From contig JAEYKW010000015.1 in assembly GCA_023408075.1 (NCBI GenBank), positions 1 to 64,000 of the forward strand: a DNA stretch of 64,000 nt, given 5' to 3'. Origin of the DNA: Bacillota bacterium. Its GTDB lineage: Bacteria > Bacillota > Clostridia > Christensenellales > SZUA-584. Numbering within the stretch: the stretch's first letter is position 1; every line of letters begins with the position of its first letter. Shown here one piece after another: positions 17,707-26,301 of this stretch. The notes under the pieces are model-generated. The model did not search any database. It saw only the letters and a program-made list of their open reading frames with translations, and was not told where the DNA came from. A program made the position numbers and the translations under genes.

Positions 17707-18942
17707 TTACGGGCGTTTGCGGGCATGCTTATTTAAAACCGGTATGGCCGCCGCGATCAGTATCACGCCCATAAAGGCGGGTGCGGCATGACCCAGCGCC
17801 ACATAGATCTGGCCTCCGATAACTGGCCCGATGACTCTTGCCAAGGCCTGAATCGACTGACTGCCCCCTTGAACCCGCCCCTGCTCACCGGCATCGACCG
17901 ACTTTGATACCATGCCGTTGAAGGAAGGCCCGAATACCGAATCACCAAAGCCGAATATAAACATCCCGGCGATAAGCAGCGGATAGAGCGAGAACAACGC
18001 CGACGCCGCAATGAGACAGTAACCTGTGATTTCGGACACCATTCCGACCGTTGCGATCCGCGCGTCACTGAGCTTTCTTAGCAGCCTCGGCATGATGAGG
18101 CCTTGAGAAATGATATCCTGAACGCCCATGATCGAAAACATTAGACCGATCAGTGCGGGCTCCCAGCCGAAAGTATCCAATGAAAACTGTGAAAAAACCG
18201 CCTGCAGCGACCCATTGGGTATCCATAGCAGGAACGCCGAGACCAGCAGCCGTTTGACGCTCTTCATGGAGAGCACGCCAATAAGCTGCGTGAACGGATT
18301 GAGCCTCACAAGAGTTATCTTCTCGAGTCTGCTTTTCTTATCAAGGCTCTCGGGCATAAAAAAGAAGCCGAATATCACATTCAACAGCGTTATGACCGCG
18401 CCAAAATACATCGGCACGGAGTAACCGAATTTCGCAAGCAGCCCGCCCAAGGCCGGGCCGATGACGGCGCCCGCACCGGCAACCGCACTCACCCACCCGA
18501 AGTATTTGGTCCGCTGTTCTCTGGGTGTGATGTCGGCAAAATAGGCAAAGATCGTGCCGATGCTCCCGCCGGTGATACCCTCTATGATGCGCCCAGCAAA
18601 CAGCACCCACAGTGCGCCGCCGATGCCAAATATCACGTAGCCGATTGCGGAGCCCGCAAGGCATATCAGGAGCAGCGGACGGCGGCCGTATCTGTCGCTC
18701 AAAGCACCGAGGCCCGGTGCCGCAAGAAATACGCAGACTGCGTACACAGAGGTCAGCAGCGTCACCGCGATGGCCTGATGGGCCGGGCTGCCGATATAGG
18801 GTTGTACGAGAAAAGGAACGACAGGCGCGATGATACTGAAACCTATGCCGCAAAGAAACACCGACATAAGGCCGAACAGCAGCGCTTTTTTATCGACGGC
18901 TTGCTCTGTATGCTGTTTGTTTTGTGATTTTAATTTGAGCAA
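17707..18942 (-). CDS. MFS drug/tetracycline-type efflux transporter
   Basis: A 411-residue major facilitator protein with about twelve hydrophobic segments. The loop 2-3 signature GALSDRYGRRPLLL and the motif-C-like GPALGGLLAKFG in segment 5 place it with drug:H+ antiporters such as TetA and related 12-TM pumps. It would export a toxic compound from the cell. I chose a TTG start at 18942 because AGGGAG lies about eight bases upstream; upstream in-frame codons run through the promoter and the three operator-like repeats. The divergence-free arrangement with a marR gene 450 bases upstream, and shared 14-bp sites, indicates induction by a MarR ligand. Confidence 0.87.
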   Translation of the reverse strand: MLKLKSQNKQHTEQAVDKKALLFGLMSVFLCGIGFSIIAPVVPFLVQPYIGSPAHQAIAVTLLTSVYAVCVFLAAPGLGALSDRYGRRPLLLICLAGSAIGYVIFGIGGALWVLFAGRIIEGITGGSIGTIFAYFADITPREQRTKYFGWVSAVAGAGAVIGPALGGLLAKFGYSVPMYFGAVITLLNVIFGFFFMPESLDKKSRLEKITLVRLNPFTQLIGVLSMKSVKRLLVSAFLLWIPNGSLQAVFSQFSLDTFGWEPALIGLMFSIMGVQDIISQGLIMPRLLRKLSDARIATVGMVSEITGYCLIAASALFSLYPLLIAGMFIFGFGDSVFGPSFNGMVSKSVDAGEQGRVQGGSQSIQALARVIGPVIGGQIYVALGHAAPAFMGVILIAAAIPVLNKHARKRP

Positions 18943-18974
18943 TGAAGTTCTCTCCCTCACAAGTTGATTATTTT

Positions 18975-19046
18975 GTTTCCTCGGCAACATTCCAATCGTA
19001 GCATCATATTGTTTCTCGGTCAACATTTATTTGTTTCCAAGTCAAC
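18975..19046. promoter_or_regulatory. Three MarR-type operator sites in the MFS promoter
   Basis: Three copies of a 14-bp imperfect palindrome of form GTTTCCNNGNCAAC lie at 18975-18988, 19011-19024 and 19033-19046. On the minus strand TTGACC inside the middle copy (19018-19023) and TACGAT seventeen bases further on make a plausible promoter for the efflux gene, so repressor bound there would block RNA polymerase. A fourth copy covers the marR promoter. Confidence 0.7.
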
Positions 19047-19338
19047 GATATGCATTGTCAAAAAACCAACGCTTAAGCGATAGTGTAGGCTGCCGACAGT
19101 AACATGTCTCATTCTTATGTAAAGCGACTCATTTGGTCATCAAGGCCACAGTGCGGTCACTCCACGCCGCCCGTTCACTACGACAGCTAAAAGGATGCGC
19201 GCTTAATGTGGCTTTCGTTTCATTGTGTCCGTCAGCGCGCGATGCTTTCGAGCGAACACCGCATCTCAAGCCGCACGGAATTTTTCTTCATTGCATAAGC
19301 CCCGCGATATCGGCACACTGCCGGATTCTTCAGGAACA

Positions 19339-19374
19339 AATAAAAAACAGCCCTTACTCAAAAGAGTCAGGACT
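19339..19374 (-). terminator. Terminator of the marR gene
   Basis: On the minus strand a CAGTCCTGACTC arm pairs with GAGTAAGGGCTG around TTTT and is followed by TTTTTTATTT, 20 bases after the marR stop codon. Confidence 0.75.
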
Positions 19375-19394
19375 GCGTGCGGTTCCTATGAATC

Positions 19395-19868
19395 TTATTC
19401 GGCGTGATCTCCCTCTCCGGCTTTCTTGATTTGCGCATCCAAGTGCCTGCTGTACTCTTGCACGAAATTGAACATGCTGTCAAACTGCTCCTCTGTCATG
19501 TGCTCAAAAACGGGCTTATCCCGCTCCTGAAACTCACCGTGCAGCTTTTCATGGATTTTGTATACGGCTTGCCCTTTCTCAGTCAGCTTGAAGAAGATTT
19601 CTTTCTTATTATCCGGCTTCTGATAGCTTTCAATAATGCTCTTGCCAATGAGCTTCTTTGTCATTTTGCTGACAGCCCCTCGCGTCATATAAAGGGACTC
19701 CGCGATTTTCGTCACGTTCGAATCCGCATTGCTTCCAATGTATTCAATATAATGGACTTCGGCAGACTTATACCCCTTGAGGCTGTTTTCCATTTTCACC
19801 TTGTTAAGCCAAGCCATCTTGTTTAATACGTCCCTCAGCCCCGTCATCACCTGTTCTTGCTTGTTCAT
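19395..19868 (-). CDS. MarR family transcriptional regulator
   Basis: A 157-residue winged-helix dimeric regulator. The recognition region reads SNVTKIAESLYMTRGAVSKM (residues about 50-70), followed by the wing (KPDNKKEIFFKLTEKG) typical of MarR proteins. It probably represses the efflux gene downstream and its own transcription, releasing DNA when a drug or phenolic ligand binds. A GGGAGG site eight bases before the ATG supports the start. The promoter carries one copy of the same 14-bp site found three times before the efflux gene, and a terminator separates the two genes, so they are a regulon rather than an operon. Confidence 0.9.
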   Translation of the reverse strand: MNKQEQVMTGLRDVLNKMAWLNKVKMENSLKGYKSAEVHYIEYIGSNADSNVTKIAESLYMTRGAVSKMTKKLIGKSIIESYQKPDNKKEIFFKLTEKGQAVYKIHEKLHGEFQERDKPVFEHMTEEQFDSMFNFVQEYSRHLDAQIKKAGEGDHAE

Positions 19869-19899
19869 GGCCCATCCTCCCGCACGTTGGCTTCACATC

Positions 19900-19929
19900 A
19901 TTATAATAAACTTCTGTTTCCGCTTCAAC
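19900..19929 (-). promoter_or_regulatory. marR promoter overlapped by an operator
   Basis: On the minus strand TTGAAG (19923-19928) and TATAAT (19900-19905) are exactly 17 bases apart. The 14-bp site GTTTCCGCTTCAAC (19916-19929) covers the -35 box and matches the three sites before the efflux gene, which indicates autorepression. Confidence 0.75.
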
Positions 19930-20105
19930 AATACAAATAAATATTCTGGAAATTGCAAGTTAACAGCCTATCCGGGGAAGCCGTTGCCCGCAAGCGACTG
20001 AAGTGTAACCGCAGGGGCACCGCAGCTTGGACATTTATCCTGCAGACGACGCTCTCCTCAAGCAAACGTTTCCCCGGTATTGCCCGAGTGCATACAGAAA
20101 GACCC

Positions 20106-20121
20106 CCTGCCGCATGGCAGG
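20106..20121 (-). terminator. Hairpin at the end of the sugar ABC operon
   Basis: CCTGCC and GGCAGG pair around a 4-base loop about 50 bases after the last permease gene. The following minus-strand sequence GGGTCTTTCTGT is only weakly T-rich, so it is a poor intrinsic terminator or a 3' stabilising hairpin. Confidence 0.5.
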
Positions 20122-20172
20122 AGGCCGATTATCTTTATTCCGCTAAGTTATCTTTTCCGAATGGGATTCATG

Positions 20173-21129
20173 CTATTGGCGAACGGACGGTCTTCTGTTG
20201 TAGACGATGAGCAGCAATATCAGTATCACACCCATGATAATGCTGCGGATCGGCACCGCCGTGTTGATCGTCGAGAGGAACAGGCTCAGCATAATCAGCA
20301 TGATTGTGCCGGTGAACGTGCCGAAACAGTTCGGCTTGCCGCCCGAGAGCATGCTGCCGCCAATCACGACGGCCGCAATCGCCTGCATCGTATAGCCGTC
20401 AAACGTCGCGATCTGCAGCTGCCGGAAATAGCCCGCGCCCACAACGCCCCCAAGGCCGCCGATCATGCCCGCCACCGCGTATGAGAGCATCGTGATGCGC
20501 TTGGCGCGTATGCCGCAGAGCATTGACGCGGTTAAGTTGGTTCCCACAAGATTGAGACGCGAACCGAACTGCGTATGCTTCATAATCAGAACGAACGCGA
20601 CATAAAACACGATCGCATAGATGAAGAACCCCGGAATAAACTCGAGAAAACGCTGAGAGAGCGCATCGCCAAACTGCTGCGACACCGTGCCCCTCGGGTA
20701 TGCGCCCGTAAATATGGGCTGGAACTTTGTGAGCACGTTCGACATGCAAAGCGTCATGATCAGAGCCGGTATCTTGATATACGCCACCGCAAAACCGTTG
20801 ACCATACCCACGAGAAACCCGAAGGCCATGCAGATGAGTATCACGGGTATCAGCATGTCGTTGTTGCCGTTCATGATTTCCACCGTTATACAGGCCGTCG
20901 TGGACATCAGCGACCCTATGGAAAGATCGATACCGCCCGAGGTGATGACAACCATCTGCCCCGCGCTTGCGAACAGCAGCAGCGAGGAATTGGCAAGCAC
21001 TGTGGCCACAGAAGTCAGAGTGAAGGCATCCGGACGCATGATCGACATCAGGCCGAACAACGCGACGGCGAGCACAATCGCCATAACCGACGTATCGCCG
21101 AGTGCGGATTTAAGCTTCTTTGCCGTCAT
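20173..21129 (-). CDS. Ribose-type ABC transporter permease (RbsC/XylH family), second subunit
   Basis: A 318-residue integral membrane permease of the BPD_transp_2 type, with the family motif SGGIDLSIGSLMS near residue 65 and the later VVGAGYFRQLQ and AAVVIGGSMLSGG segments. It forms half of the membrane channel of a sugar importer. The ATG at 21129 is preceded by GGGGAG at good spacing; it overlaps the end of the upstream permease by 20 bases. Two different permeases, one ATPase and one binding protein make a complete importer. It ends the operon and is followed by a hairpin. The transported sugar is unknown but the upstream enzymes suggest an unusual aldose. Confidence 0.9.
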   Translation of the reverse strand: MTAKKLKSALGDTSVMAIVLAVALFGLMSIMRPDAFTLTSVATVLANSSLLLFASAGQMVVITSGGIDLSIGSLMSTTACITVEIMNGNNDMLIPVILICMAFGFLVGMVNGFAVAYIKIPALIMTLCMSNVLTKFQPIFTGAYPRGTVSQQFGDALSQRFLEFIPGFFIYAIVFYVAFVLIMKHTQFGSRLNLVGTNLTASMLCGIRAKRITMLSYAVAGMIGGLGGVVGAGYFRQLQIATFDGYTMQAIAAVVIGGSMLSGGKPNCFGTFTGTIMLIMLSLFLSTINTAVPIRSIIMGVILILLLIVYNRRPSVRQ

Positions 21130-22183
21130 TTTGTTCACTCCCCTTCTGCTCAATTCCCAAAGCCGTTTTCACGGTCCGTTTCGCTCTGTCGCTGGCGATA
21201 ATGGCCAGCACGATACCGAGCATCGTGATCAGCTGCCCCGCAAAATCCTGATAGTACGTGGATACCGAGAAGCCCGGAATGAGCCCCGGAAGAAACTTGG
21301 TAAACATGTAGCTCGTCGCGTTGTTCACCAGCACCATGAAGAAGGCACCGAGCGCGCCGCCGATCAGCGTGCCCCAGCCGCCCGCAATCAGCGCACCGCC
21401 GATCAGTGCGGCGGCGATGGACTGGAGCGTCTTGATGTCCCCGTTTATCGGGTTGGAGCTGGCGAGCATCAGTGTCCATGCAATGCCTGCGAGCCCGACG
21501 AATACGCCGCTCAGCATGAACGCTTTGACGGTGGTTTTCACTGTGGAAATGCCGGTTAAATACGTGGCCTTTTCGTTGCCGCCGAGCGCGTACATCTCTT
21601 TAACGCCCGCCCGCTTTTTAAGATAGAACCAGACGAATACCAGTATGACCAGCAGGAACAGTGAATTCGGTATTCCGGCGACATCACCCTGATAAAGCTT
21701 CCAGAGCTCCCGCGGGACATGCCCCTGCGGCCTGTCGCTGATAAGAAGGTTCACACCTTTTATGATGAAGGCCATGCCGTACGTCGTCAGCATGGGAGGG
21801 ACTCTGAAATAGCCGATGACCGCGCCGTTGAGAGCGCCCACAAGCACGGCGAGCAGAAAGGCAATGATGTACGCCGCCCAGATAGGGATCCACGGAAAGT
21901 TGACCGGCATCATCACCGCGAAAACGTTGACAAATGACATTGTGATACCGCTGGAGAGGTCAATATTGCCCGATATAAGCACAATGACCTGCGCCATTGT
22001 CAGTATGACAAGAGGAAGCGCGGTTGAAAACAACGTCTGTATGCTTGATGGATTGAAGAACTCAACGCCTTCCATGATGATGTTAAGAATCACAATTGCA
22101 ATAATCAGCACCGTTCCCATATACTCGGGTTTGCGTTTAAACTTTTGATAGAAGGCTTTGAACCCGTTGCTGCTGTTTTTCAC
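21110..22183 (-). CDS. Ribose-type ABC transporter permease, first subunit
   Basis: A 357-residue membrane permease with the motif SGNIDLSSGITMSFVN near residue 70 and AAALIGGALIAGGWGT near 260, the family pattern of RbsC-like proteins. It has a charged cytoplasmic N-terminus (KAFYQKFKRKPEY) and about eight to ten hydrophobic segments. The start is a GTG at 22183 with AAAGGAG eleven bases upstream. It pairs with the following permease, so the channel is probably heteromeric, unlike the homodimer of the classical ribose system. It lies 35 bases after the ATPase gene in the same operon. Confidence 0.9.
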   Translation of the reverse strand: MKNSSNGFKAFYQKFKRKPEYMGTVLIIAIVILNIIMEGVEFFNPSSIQTLFSTALPLVILTMAQVIVLISGNIDLSSGITMSFVNVFAVMMPVNFPWIPIWAAYIIAFLLAVLVGALNGAVIGYFRVPPMLTTYGMAFIIKGVNLLISDRPQGHVPRELWKLYQGDVAGIPNSLFLLVILVFVWFYLKKRAGVKEMYALGGNEKATYLTGISTVKTTVKAFMLSGVFVGLAGIAWTLMLASSNPINGDIKTLQSIAAALIGGALIAGGWGTLIGGALGAFFMVLVNNATSYMFTKFLPGLIPGFSVSTYYQDFAGQLITMLGIVLAIIASDRAKRTVKTALGIEQKGSEQNDGKEA

Positions 22184-22218
22184 TTATGCCTTGCTCCTTT
22201 CTGTTTCATTTATGATTT

Positions 22219-23709
22219 TTACTTGAGTCCCAGCATAGCGGTGACCAGATTCTCTTCGGTTCTTCTCTCGCCTTCAAGCACCGCATGGATATGCCCTTCA
22301 AAGAACACGTATATCCTGTCTGTCACTTCGAGAAGCTCGTCGTTGTCGCTTGAAACCAGAATCACCGTTGTCCCGGAGCTGGCGGCGCTGCGCAGAAATT
22401 TATGCATTTCACGCCTCGTCATCACATCCACGCCCTTTGTCGGGTCATCAAGCAGCAGTATCTTCGGAGATATAAATATCCATCTGCCGAATACGACCTT
22501 TTGCTGATTGCCACCCGAAAGCGAGGTGATCGGGTTGTTGATATCGCCGATTTTGATCTCATAGTCCCCGACGATTTTCCGAGTGGATTTGTTGATGCGC
22601 GATTTGGATATCGGGCTTAAGTCCCCTTTTTGGGCCAGCCTTGCGCCGTAGATATTCTCACCGATCGAGCGCTGCCCGAATACGGATTCTCTGTTCCTGT
22701 CGCCCGAAATGAACCCGATTCCGTCTTTAACGGCGTCGGCAGGGTTCGTGTACTTCACCTTTTTGCCCGAGATGGTCACCTGCCCGCTGCTGTACGGTAT
22801 CACGCCGTAAAGCGCGCGCAGGAATTGCGACTGTCCCTGTCCCTCAAGGCCCCCAAGGCCGACGATCTCGCCTTTTTTAACCGACATTGAGACATTATCG
22901 ACATAGCCGTTCAGGCACATATTCTCCACAAACAAGGCCGAATCTGCCGATTGGCATTCCACGCATGGCGCCGCATCGTGCTGCACCGGCTCGGGCATCT
23001 TGCCGGTCATGTGATACACAACCTTATCAATCAATGTATCTGTGAGATCCACATCAGCAACCGATTCCCCGTTGCGCAAAATGGCAGCGCGCGATGCGAG
23101 CCTGTATATCTCCCCCATTCTGTGGGTCACAAAGACGATGGCCGTTCCGGAAGCGGCAAGCTCCTTTAAATTGCTGAAGAGCAGCTCCACTTCGTTATGG
23201 TGCAGCGTAGCGGTCACCTCGTCGAGCAGCAGTATATCCGGCTTCCACGACACGGCCTTGACGATCTCGATCATGCTCAGCGTCGAGGGAGCCAGCTCCG
23301 CCGGATACTCATCCAGATCGCAGTCAACATTATATTTAACAAACAGGCTTTTGACGTAATCCTTGTTCGCTTTTTCGTCGATCCTGCCGAATTTTCCTTT
23401 TATAAAATGGCCGAGCATAACGTTCTCATAAACGGTCATGAGCGGCAGCAAGCTCAGCTCCTGGTATGCAACCGCGATTTTGAGCTTTCTTGACGCATCG
23501 CTGCTGTTTATCTTCACTTCTTTGCCGTCTATGGAAATGATTCCGGAATCGTGGCGAACAGATCCCCCGAGTATCTTAATCAGCGTGGATTTCCCGGAGC
23601 CATTTGCGCCCAGCAGCGCGACAATCTCGCCCTTGTCGATTTGGAATGATGCGTCATTGAGCGCACGTACTGCACCGAATGACTTGCTGATGTTTTTTAT
23701 TTCCAGCAA
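22219..23709 (-). CDS. Sugar ABC transporter ATP-binding protein (RbsA/XylG type)
   Basis: A 496-residue protein with two tandem ABC cassettes, as in RbsA, MglA and XylG. The first has Walker A GANGSGKSTL near residue 35 and Walker B ILLLDEVTATL. The second has a degenerate P-loop (GGLEGQGQSQFLRAL), as is usual, followed by a strong signature LSGGNQQKVV and Walker B ILLLDDPTKGVDV. It powers the importer made by the two permeases that follow. The start is a TTG at 23709 with GGGAGAT eight bases upstream. A 320-base gap with strong hairpins separates it from the binding-protein gene. Confidence 0.92.
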   Translation of the reverse strand: MLEIKNISKSFGAVRALNDASFQIDKGEIVALLGANGSGKSTLIKILGGSVRHDSGIISIDGKEVKINSSDASRKLKIAVAYQELSLLPLMTVYENVMLGHFIKGKFGRIDEKANKDYVKSLFVKYNVDCDLDEYPAELAPSTLSMIEIVKAVSWKPDILLLDEVTATLHHNEVELLFSNLKELAASGTAIVFVTHRMGEIYRLASRAAILRNGESVADVDLTDTLIDKVVYHMTGKMPEPVQHDAAPCVECQSADSALFVENMCLNGYVDNVSMSVKKGEIVGLGGLEGQGQSQFLRALYGVIPYSSGQVTISGKKVKYTNPADAVKDGIGFISGDRNRESVFGQRSIGENIYGARLAQKGDLSPISKSRINKSTRKIVGDYEIKIGDINNPITSLSGGNQQKVVFGRWIFISPKILLLDDPTKGVDVMTRREMHKFLRSAASSGTTVILVSSDNDELLEVTDRIYVFFEGHIHAVLEGERRTEENLVTAMLGLK

Positions 23710-23861
23710 ATTTGATCATCTCCCTACAGTTCGTTATTAACAGTGAATATGTCCGTAAATTGAATCAAGATATTGTTTTCATATTAATGCAATCGAGGCC
23801 ATCTTTCAATCCTTAAGCCCTCAATTTTGCCCGGTATGTTTGCGTATCACGGGCCATTATT

Positions 23862-23985
23862 TGTCCCCATAAAGCTTCGCTTCCCGGCGGTAGTGTGGGG
23901 CCCCGTACTTTCACCCCTAAAAGCTTCGCTTTTCGGGGGCCCCGTAGTAAGCCCACACGGCAGCCAGTGCCGTGCGGGCTTTTAC
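23862..23985. repeat. Intercistronic hairpin cluster between binding protein and ATPase genes
   Basis: Three consecutive inverted repeats: one closed by CCCCA/TGGGG (23865-23900) with an inner AAGCTTCGCTT; one with CCCC..AAAAGC paired to GCTTTT.GGGG (23914-23938); and CCCACACGGCA paired to TGCCGTGCGGG (23952-23978). GGGGCCCCGTA occurs twice (23897, 23936). No gene lies in 23710-24029. Such structures after a binding-protein gene often stabilise its message and lower expression of the genes behind it. Confidence 0.65.
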
Positions 23986-24029
23986 GAGATGCCTGACCCA
24001 GTGTTGGATTTTAATTATTTCTTGGTCTA

Positions 24030-25166
24030 TTATTGGAAATAGGCGTCGGCGGCTTCATCCGTCAGATACGTGGACATCTGATCGGTTTCGGCAGCGTCTT
24101 TCCACATTGCCAGAGCGTCTTTGAGCGTATCCGGCGTGACTGTGTAGGTGGGTGTGTAATATGCAACCTTTGTGCCATTCGCATCTTCTTTAAGCACGCC
24201 GTCTTTGAACTGCTTGCCCTGTGCCATGCGAACAGCGAGCTTCAATGCGGAAGCGCCGATCCCCGGAGGATTCTCAATGATCTGGAAGTCAACAACCGTG
24301 CCGTCAGCGTTGATCTTGTCGAGCATACGGATGTATCCCACGGTTTCATCGGAAGTCATGAATTCGGGATAATCAGCACCGGCTTCTTCAATCGCCTGAA
24401 GAATACCGACGCAGGCTTCCTCTGTCAGTATCGCATCGTATTCGATACCCGATGCAATGACTTCGGACATAAGCTTTTTGGACTCCACATCGCTCCAGCT
24501 GTGAGCGCCCTGATAAACGATCTCGAAATTCGGATTTGCTTCAAGTCCGGCGTTCCATGTGTCACCGCGCAGGCCCGATCCCGTTGTTCCCGGCATACCG
24601 CTGAAGTTAAGAACCTTCGCAGGCTTTCCGTCAAAGTGTTTTACGAGAGCATCAAAGTTGGTCTGGGCCCAAACAGCCTGATCAGTCTGAACACCGATAA
24701 CACCCGGGTACGGATAGATGTTATCGACCGGAACAGCGAGGATACCCTTTTCAGCCGCTTCTTCAAAGCAAGCGTCAAGGCCGCTGCTTCCGCCGGCGTT
24801 GATGAGAATGATGTCATAACCGTCATTGATGCACTGTTGGAAATACTGTACCTCAAGGGCAGGATCCTGATTCGGGCAAAGCGCCTGATACTGGGAGATG
24901 ATACCCTGAGCGATGTATTCGTCAGCAACTTCCTTAAGTTGAGCATCGTAGGTTGAACGCCAGCCGTGCGCATTCGTCCAGTTGATAGACGCAACCTTTA
25001 AGCCTTCCGCAGCAGGGGCCTCCGACGATTCTTCCGGCGCAGCCGAGGAAACAGCAGGCTCAGACGATTCCGCAGCAGGTTCAGATGATGCCGGGCTATT
25101 TGCCGAGCATGCAGCCATCGAGATGACAACTATCAGAGCCACTAATACTACCAACAATTTTCTCAT
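24030..25166 (-). CDS. Sugar-binding lipoprotein of ABC transporter
   Basis: A 378-residue extracellular substrate-binding protein. It starts with a lipoprotein signal (LLVVLVALIVVISMAAC, lipobox MAAC with cysteine near residue 20). A low-complexity linker rich in Ser, Glu, Pro and Ala follows, then a periplasmic-binding-protein fold of the ribose/LacI type (DGYDIILINAGGSSGLD; GILAVPVDN). It delivers a sugar to the permeases of the same operon. The ATG at 25166 has AGGAGG eight bases upstream. A strong promoter lies about 110 bases upstream, so the transporter can be expressed independently of the catabolic genes before it. Confidence 0.92.
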   Translation of the reverse strand: MRKLLVVLVALIVVISMAACSANSPASSEPAAESSEPAVSSAAPEESSEAPAAEGLKVASINWTNAHGWRSTYDAQLKEVADEYIAQGIISQYQALCPNQDPALEVQYFQQCINDGYDIILINAGGSSGLDACFEEAAEKGILAVPVDNIYPYPGVIGVQTDQAVWAQTNFDALVKHFDGKPAKVLNFSGMPGTTGSGLRGDTWNAGLEANPNFEIVYQGAHSWSDVESKKLMSEVIASGIEYDAILTEEACVGILQAIEEAGADYPEFMTSDETVGYIRMLDKINADGTVVDFQIIENPPGIGASALKLAVRMAQGKQFKDGVLKEDANGTKVAYYTPTYTVTPDTLKDALAMWKDAAETDQMSTYLTDEAADAYFQ

Positions 25167-25263
25167 TTGGAACTCCTCCTTATTAATATATGCAAGAGGC
25201 TTTTTCACCTCCAAGCAACAACCCCAATAGTTTTTTTAAGTATTTTATAAAGACATTAATTAT

Positions 25264-25293
25264 ATTATATATACCTTTGTATCCGGTTGTCAA
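25264..25293 (-). promoter_or_regulatory. Strong promoter of the ABC transporter operon
   Basis: On the minus strand perfect boxes TTGACA (25288-25293) and TATAAT (25264-25269) are 18 bases apart, about 100 bases before the binding-protein start codon. Confidence 0.8.
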
Positions 25294-25334
25294 ACATTTT
25301 GTTCAGCAGGGTTTGAGACCGACAAACGTATCCC

Positions 25335-26276
25335 TTATTCTCCATTTTGCCCCTGTTTTCCGTAGCGCAGCATGGCCAGCGCAGCCGCGCCGACAAGCGC
25401 CGCATCATACCCAAGGCCTGTCTTTTCAATCAGCACATGATCGCTGGCCTTGTTGTATGTCATGGTGTCCACCGTGTTTTTTAATGACGCAGAGAACAAA
25501 TCAAACGCATCGGATATGCCGCCGCCAATCACCACTTTTTGAGGGTTCAGTGTGTTAATTGCCGCGGCCACCGCCTTGCCGATATAATATCCTTCTTTTT
25601 TATATATGCCGAGCGCAATTTCGCTGCCTTTGCGGGCCATTTCGGCAATCTCTTTTGCGCTTGCGTCTTTGCCGCAAGCGGCTTCATACCGCCGCGCGAC
25701 ACCGGGACCGGCCGCCTGTGCCTCCAAGCAGCCCCGGTTGCCGCACCCGCATAAATAACCGCCTGCTTCCTCGACGCAGATGTGGCCAAGTTCTCCCGAA
25801 AAGCCGTTAATACCTCGGTAAATATGTCCGTCTAAAAAAATCGCGCCGCCGCAGCCGTTGCTCACGGTCAGCCATATAAAATCCGTGCATTCCCTGCAGA
25901 CGCCGAACAGCTTTTCCGCAATCGCGCAGTTGTTCGCGTCGTTATCAATATATACGGGCATGCCGAGTTCCTGGGAAATGATATCCGCAATCGGCACATC
26001 CCGTATTCCCGAAAAGCAGGCTTCTATCCAGTGCCCCGCATCCGTATCGGCAAGGCCCGGAATATTGACGCCCGCGCACAGCGGCCGGACGCCTTTATGG
26101 GCATCGAGCATACGCCGCGACGCATCGAGCACGGTTTTGACAACCGAATCCGCATTGAGCGCGCCCCACGAGGCTTTCTCCCTGCTGAGAACGGTGCCGT
26201 CTGTGCGGACGAGCCCTGTCGCGAGCTTTGAGCCTCCGATATCTATCGCCAATACTGTATCATTGCTCACGGCCAT
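25335..26276 (-). CDS. ROK family sugar kinase
   Basis: A 313-residue ROK protein without a DNA-binding domain, therefore a kinase rather than a repressor. It begins VLAIDIGGSKLATGLV (ATP phosphate-binding loop), has the catalytic-type segment IDNDANNCAIAE near residue 105, and the zinc motif GHICVEEAGGYLCGCGNRGCLE is present in full (residues about 155-176). ROK kinases phosphorylate glucose, fructose, allose, ManNAc and similar sugars. The start is uncertain: I chose the ATG at 26276, after GGTGG; ATGs at 26300 and 26318 are possible and the latter overlaps the previous gene. It is the last enzyme gene before the sugar transporter. Confidence 0.85.
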   Translation of the reverse strand: MAVSNDTVLAIDIGGSKLATGLVRTDGTVLSREKASWGALNADSVVKTVLDASRRMLDAHKGVRPLCAGVNIPGLADTDAGHWIEACFSGIRDVPIADIISQELGMPVYIDNDANNCAIAEKLFGVCRECTDFIWLTVSNGCGGAIFLDGHIYRGINGFSGELGHICVEEAGGYLCGCGNRGCLEAQAAGPGVARRYEAACGKDASAKEIAEMARKGSEIALGIYKKEGYYIGKAVAAAINTLNPQKVVIGGGISDAFDLFSASLKNTVDTMTYNKASDHVLIEKTGLGYDAALVGAAALAMLRYGKQGQNGE

Positions 26277-26301
26277 ATTGCCACCACCAATCCTTGTCAT
26301 A

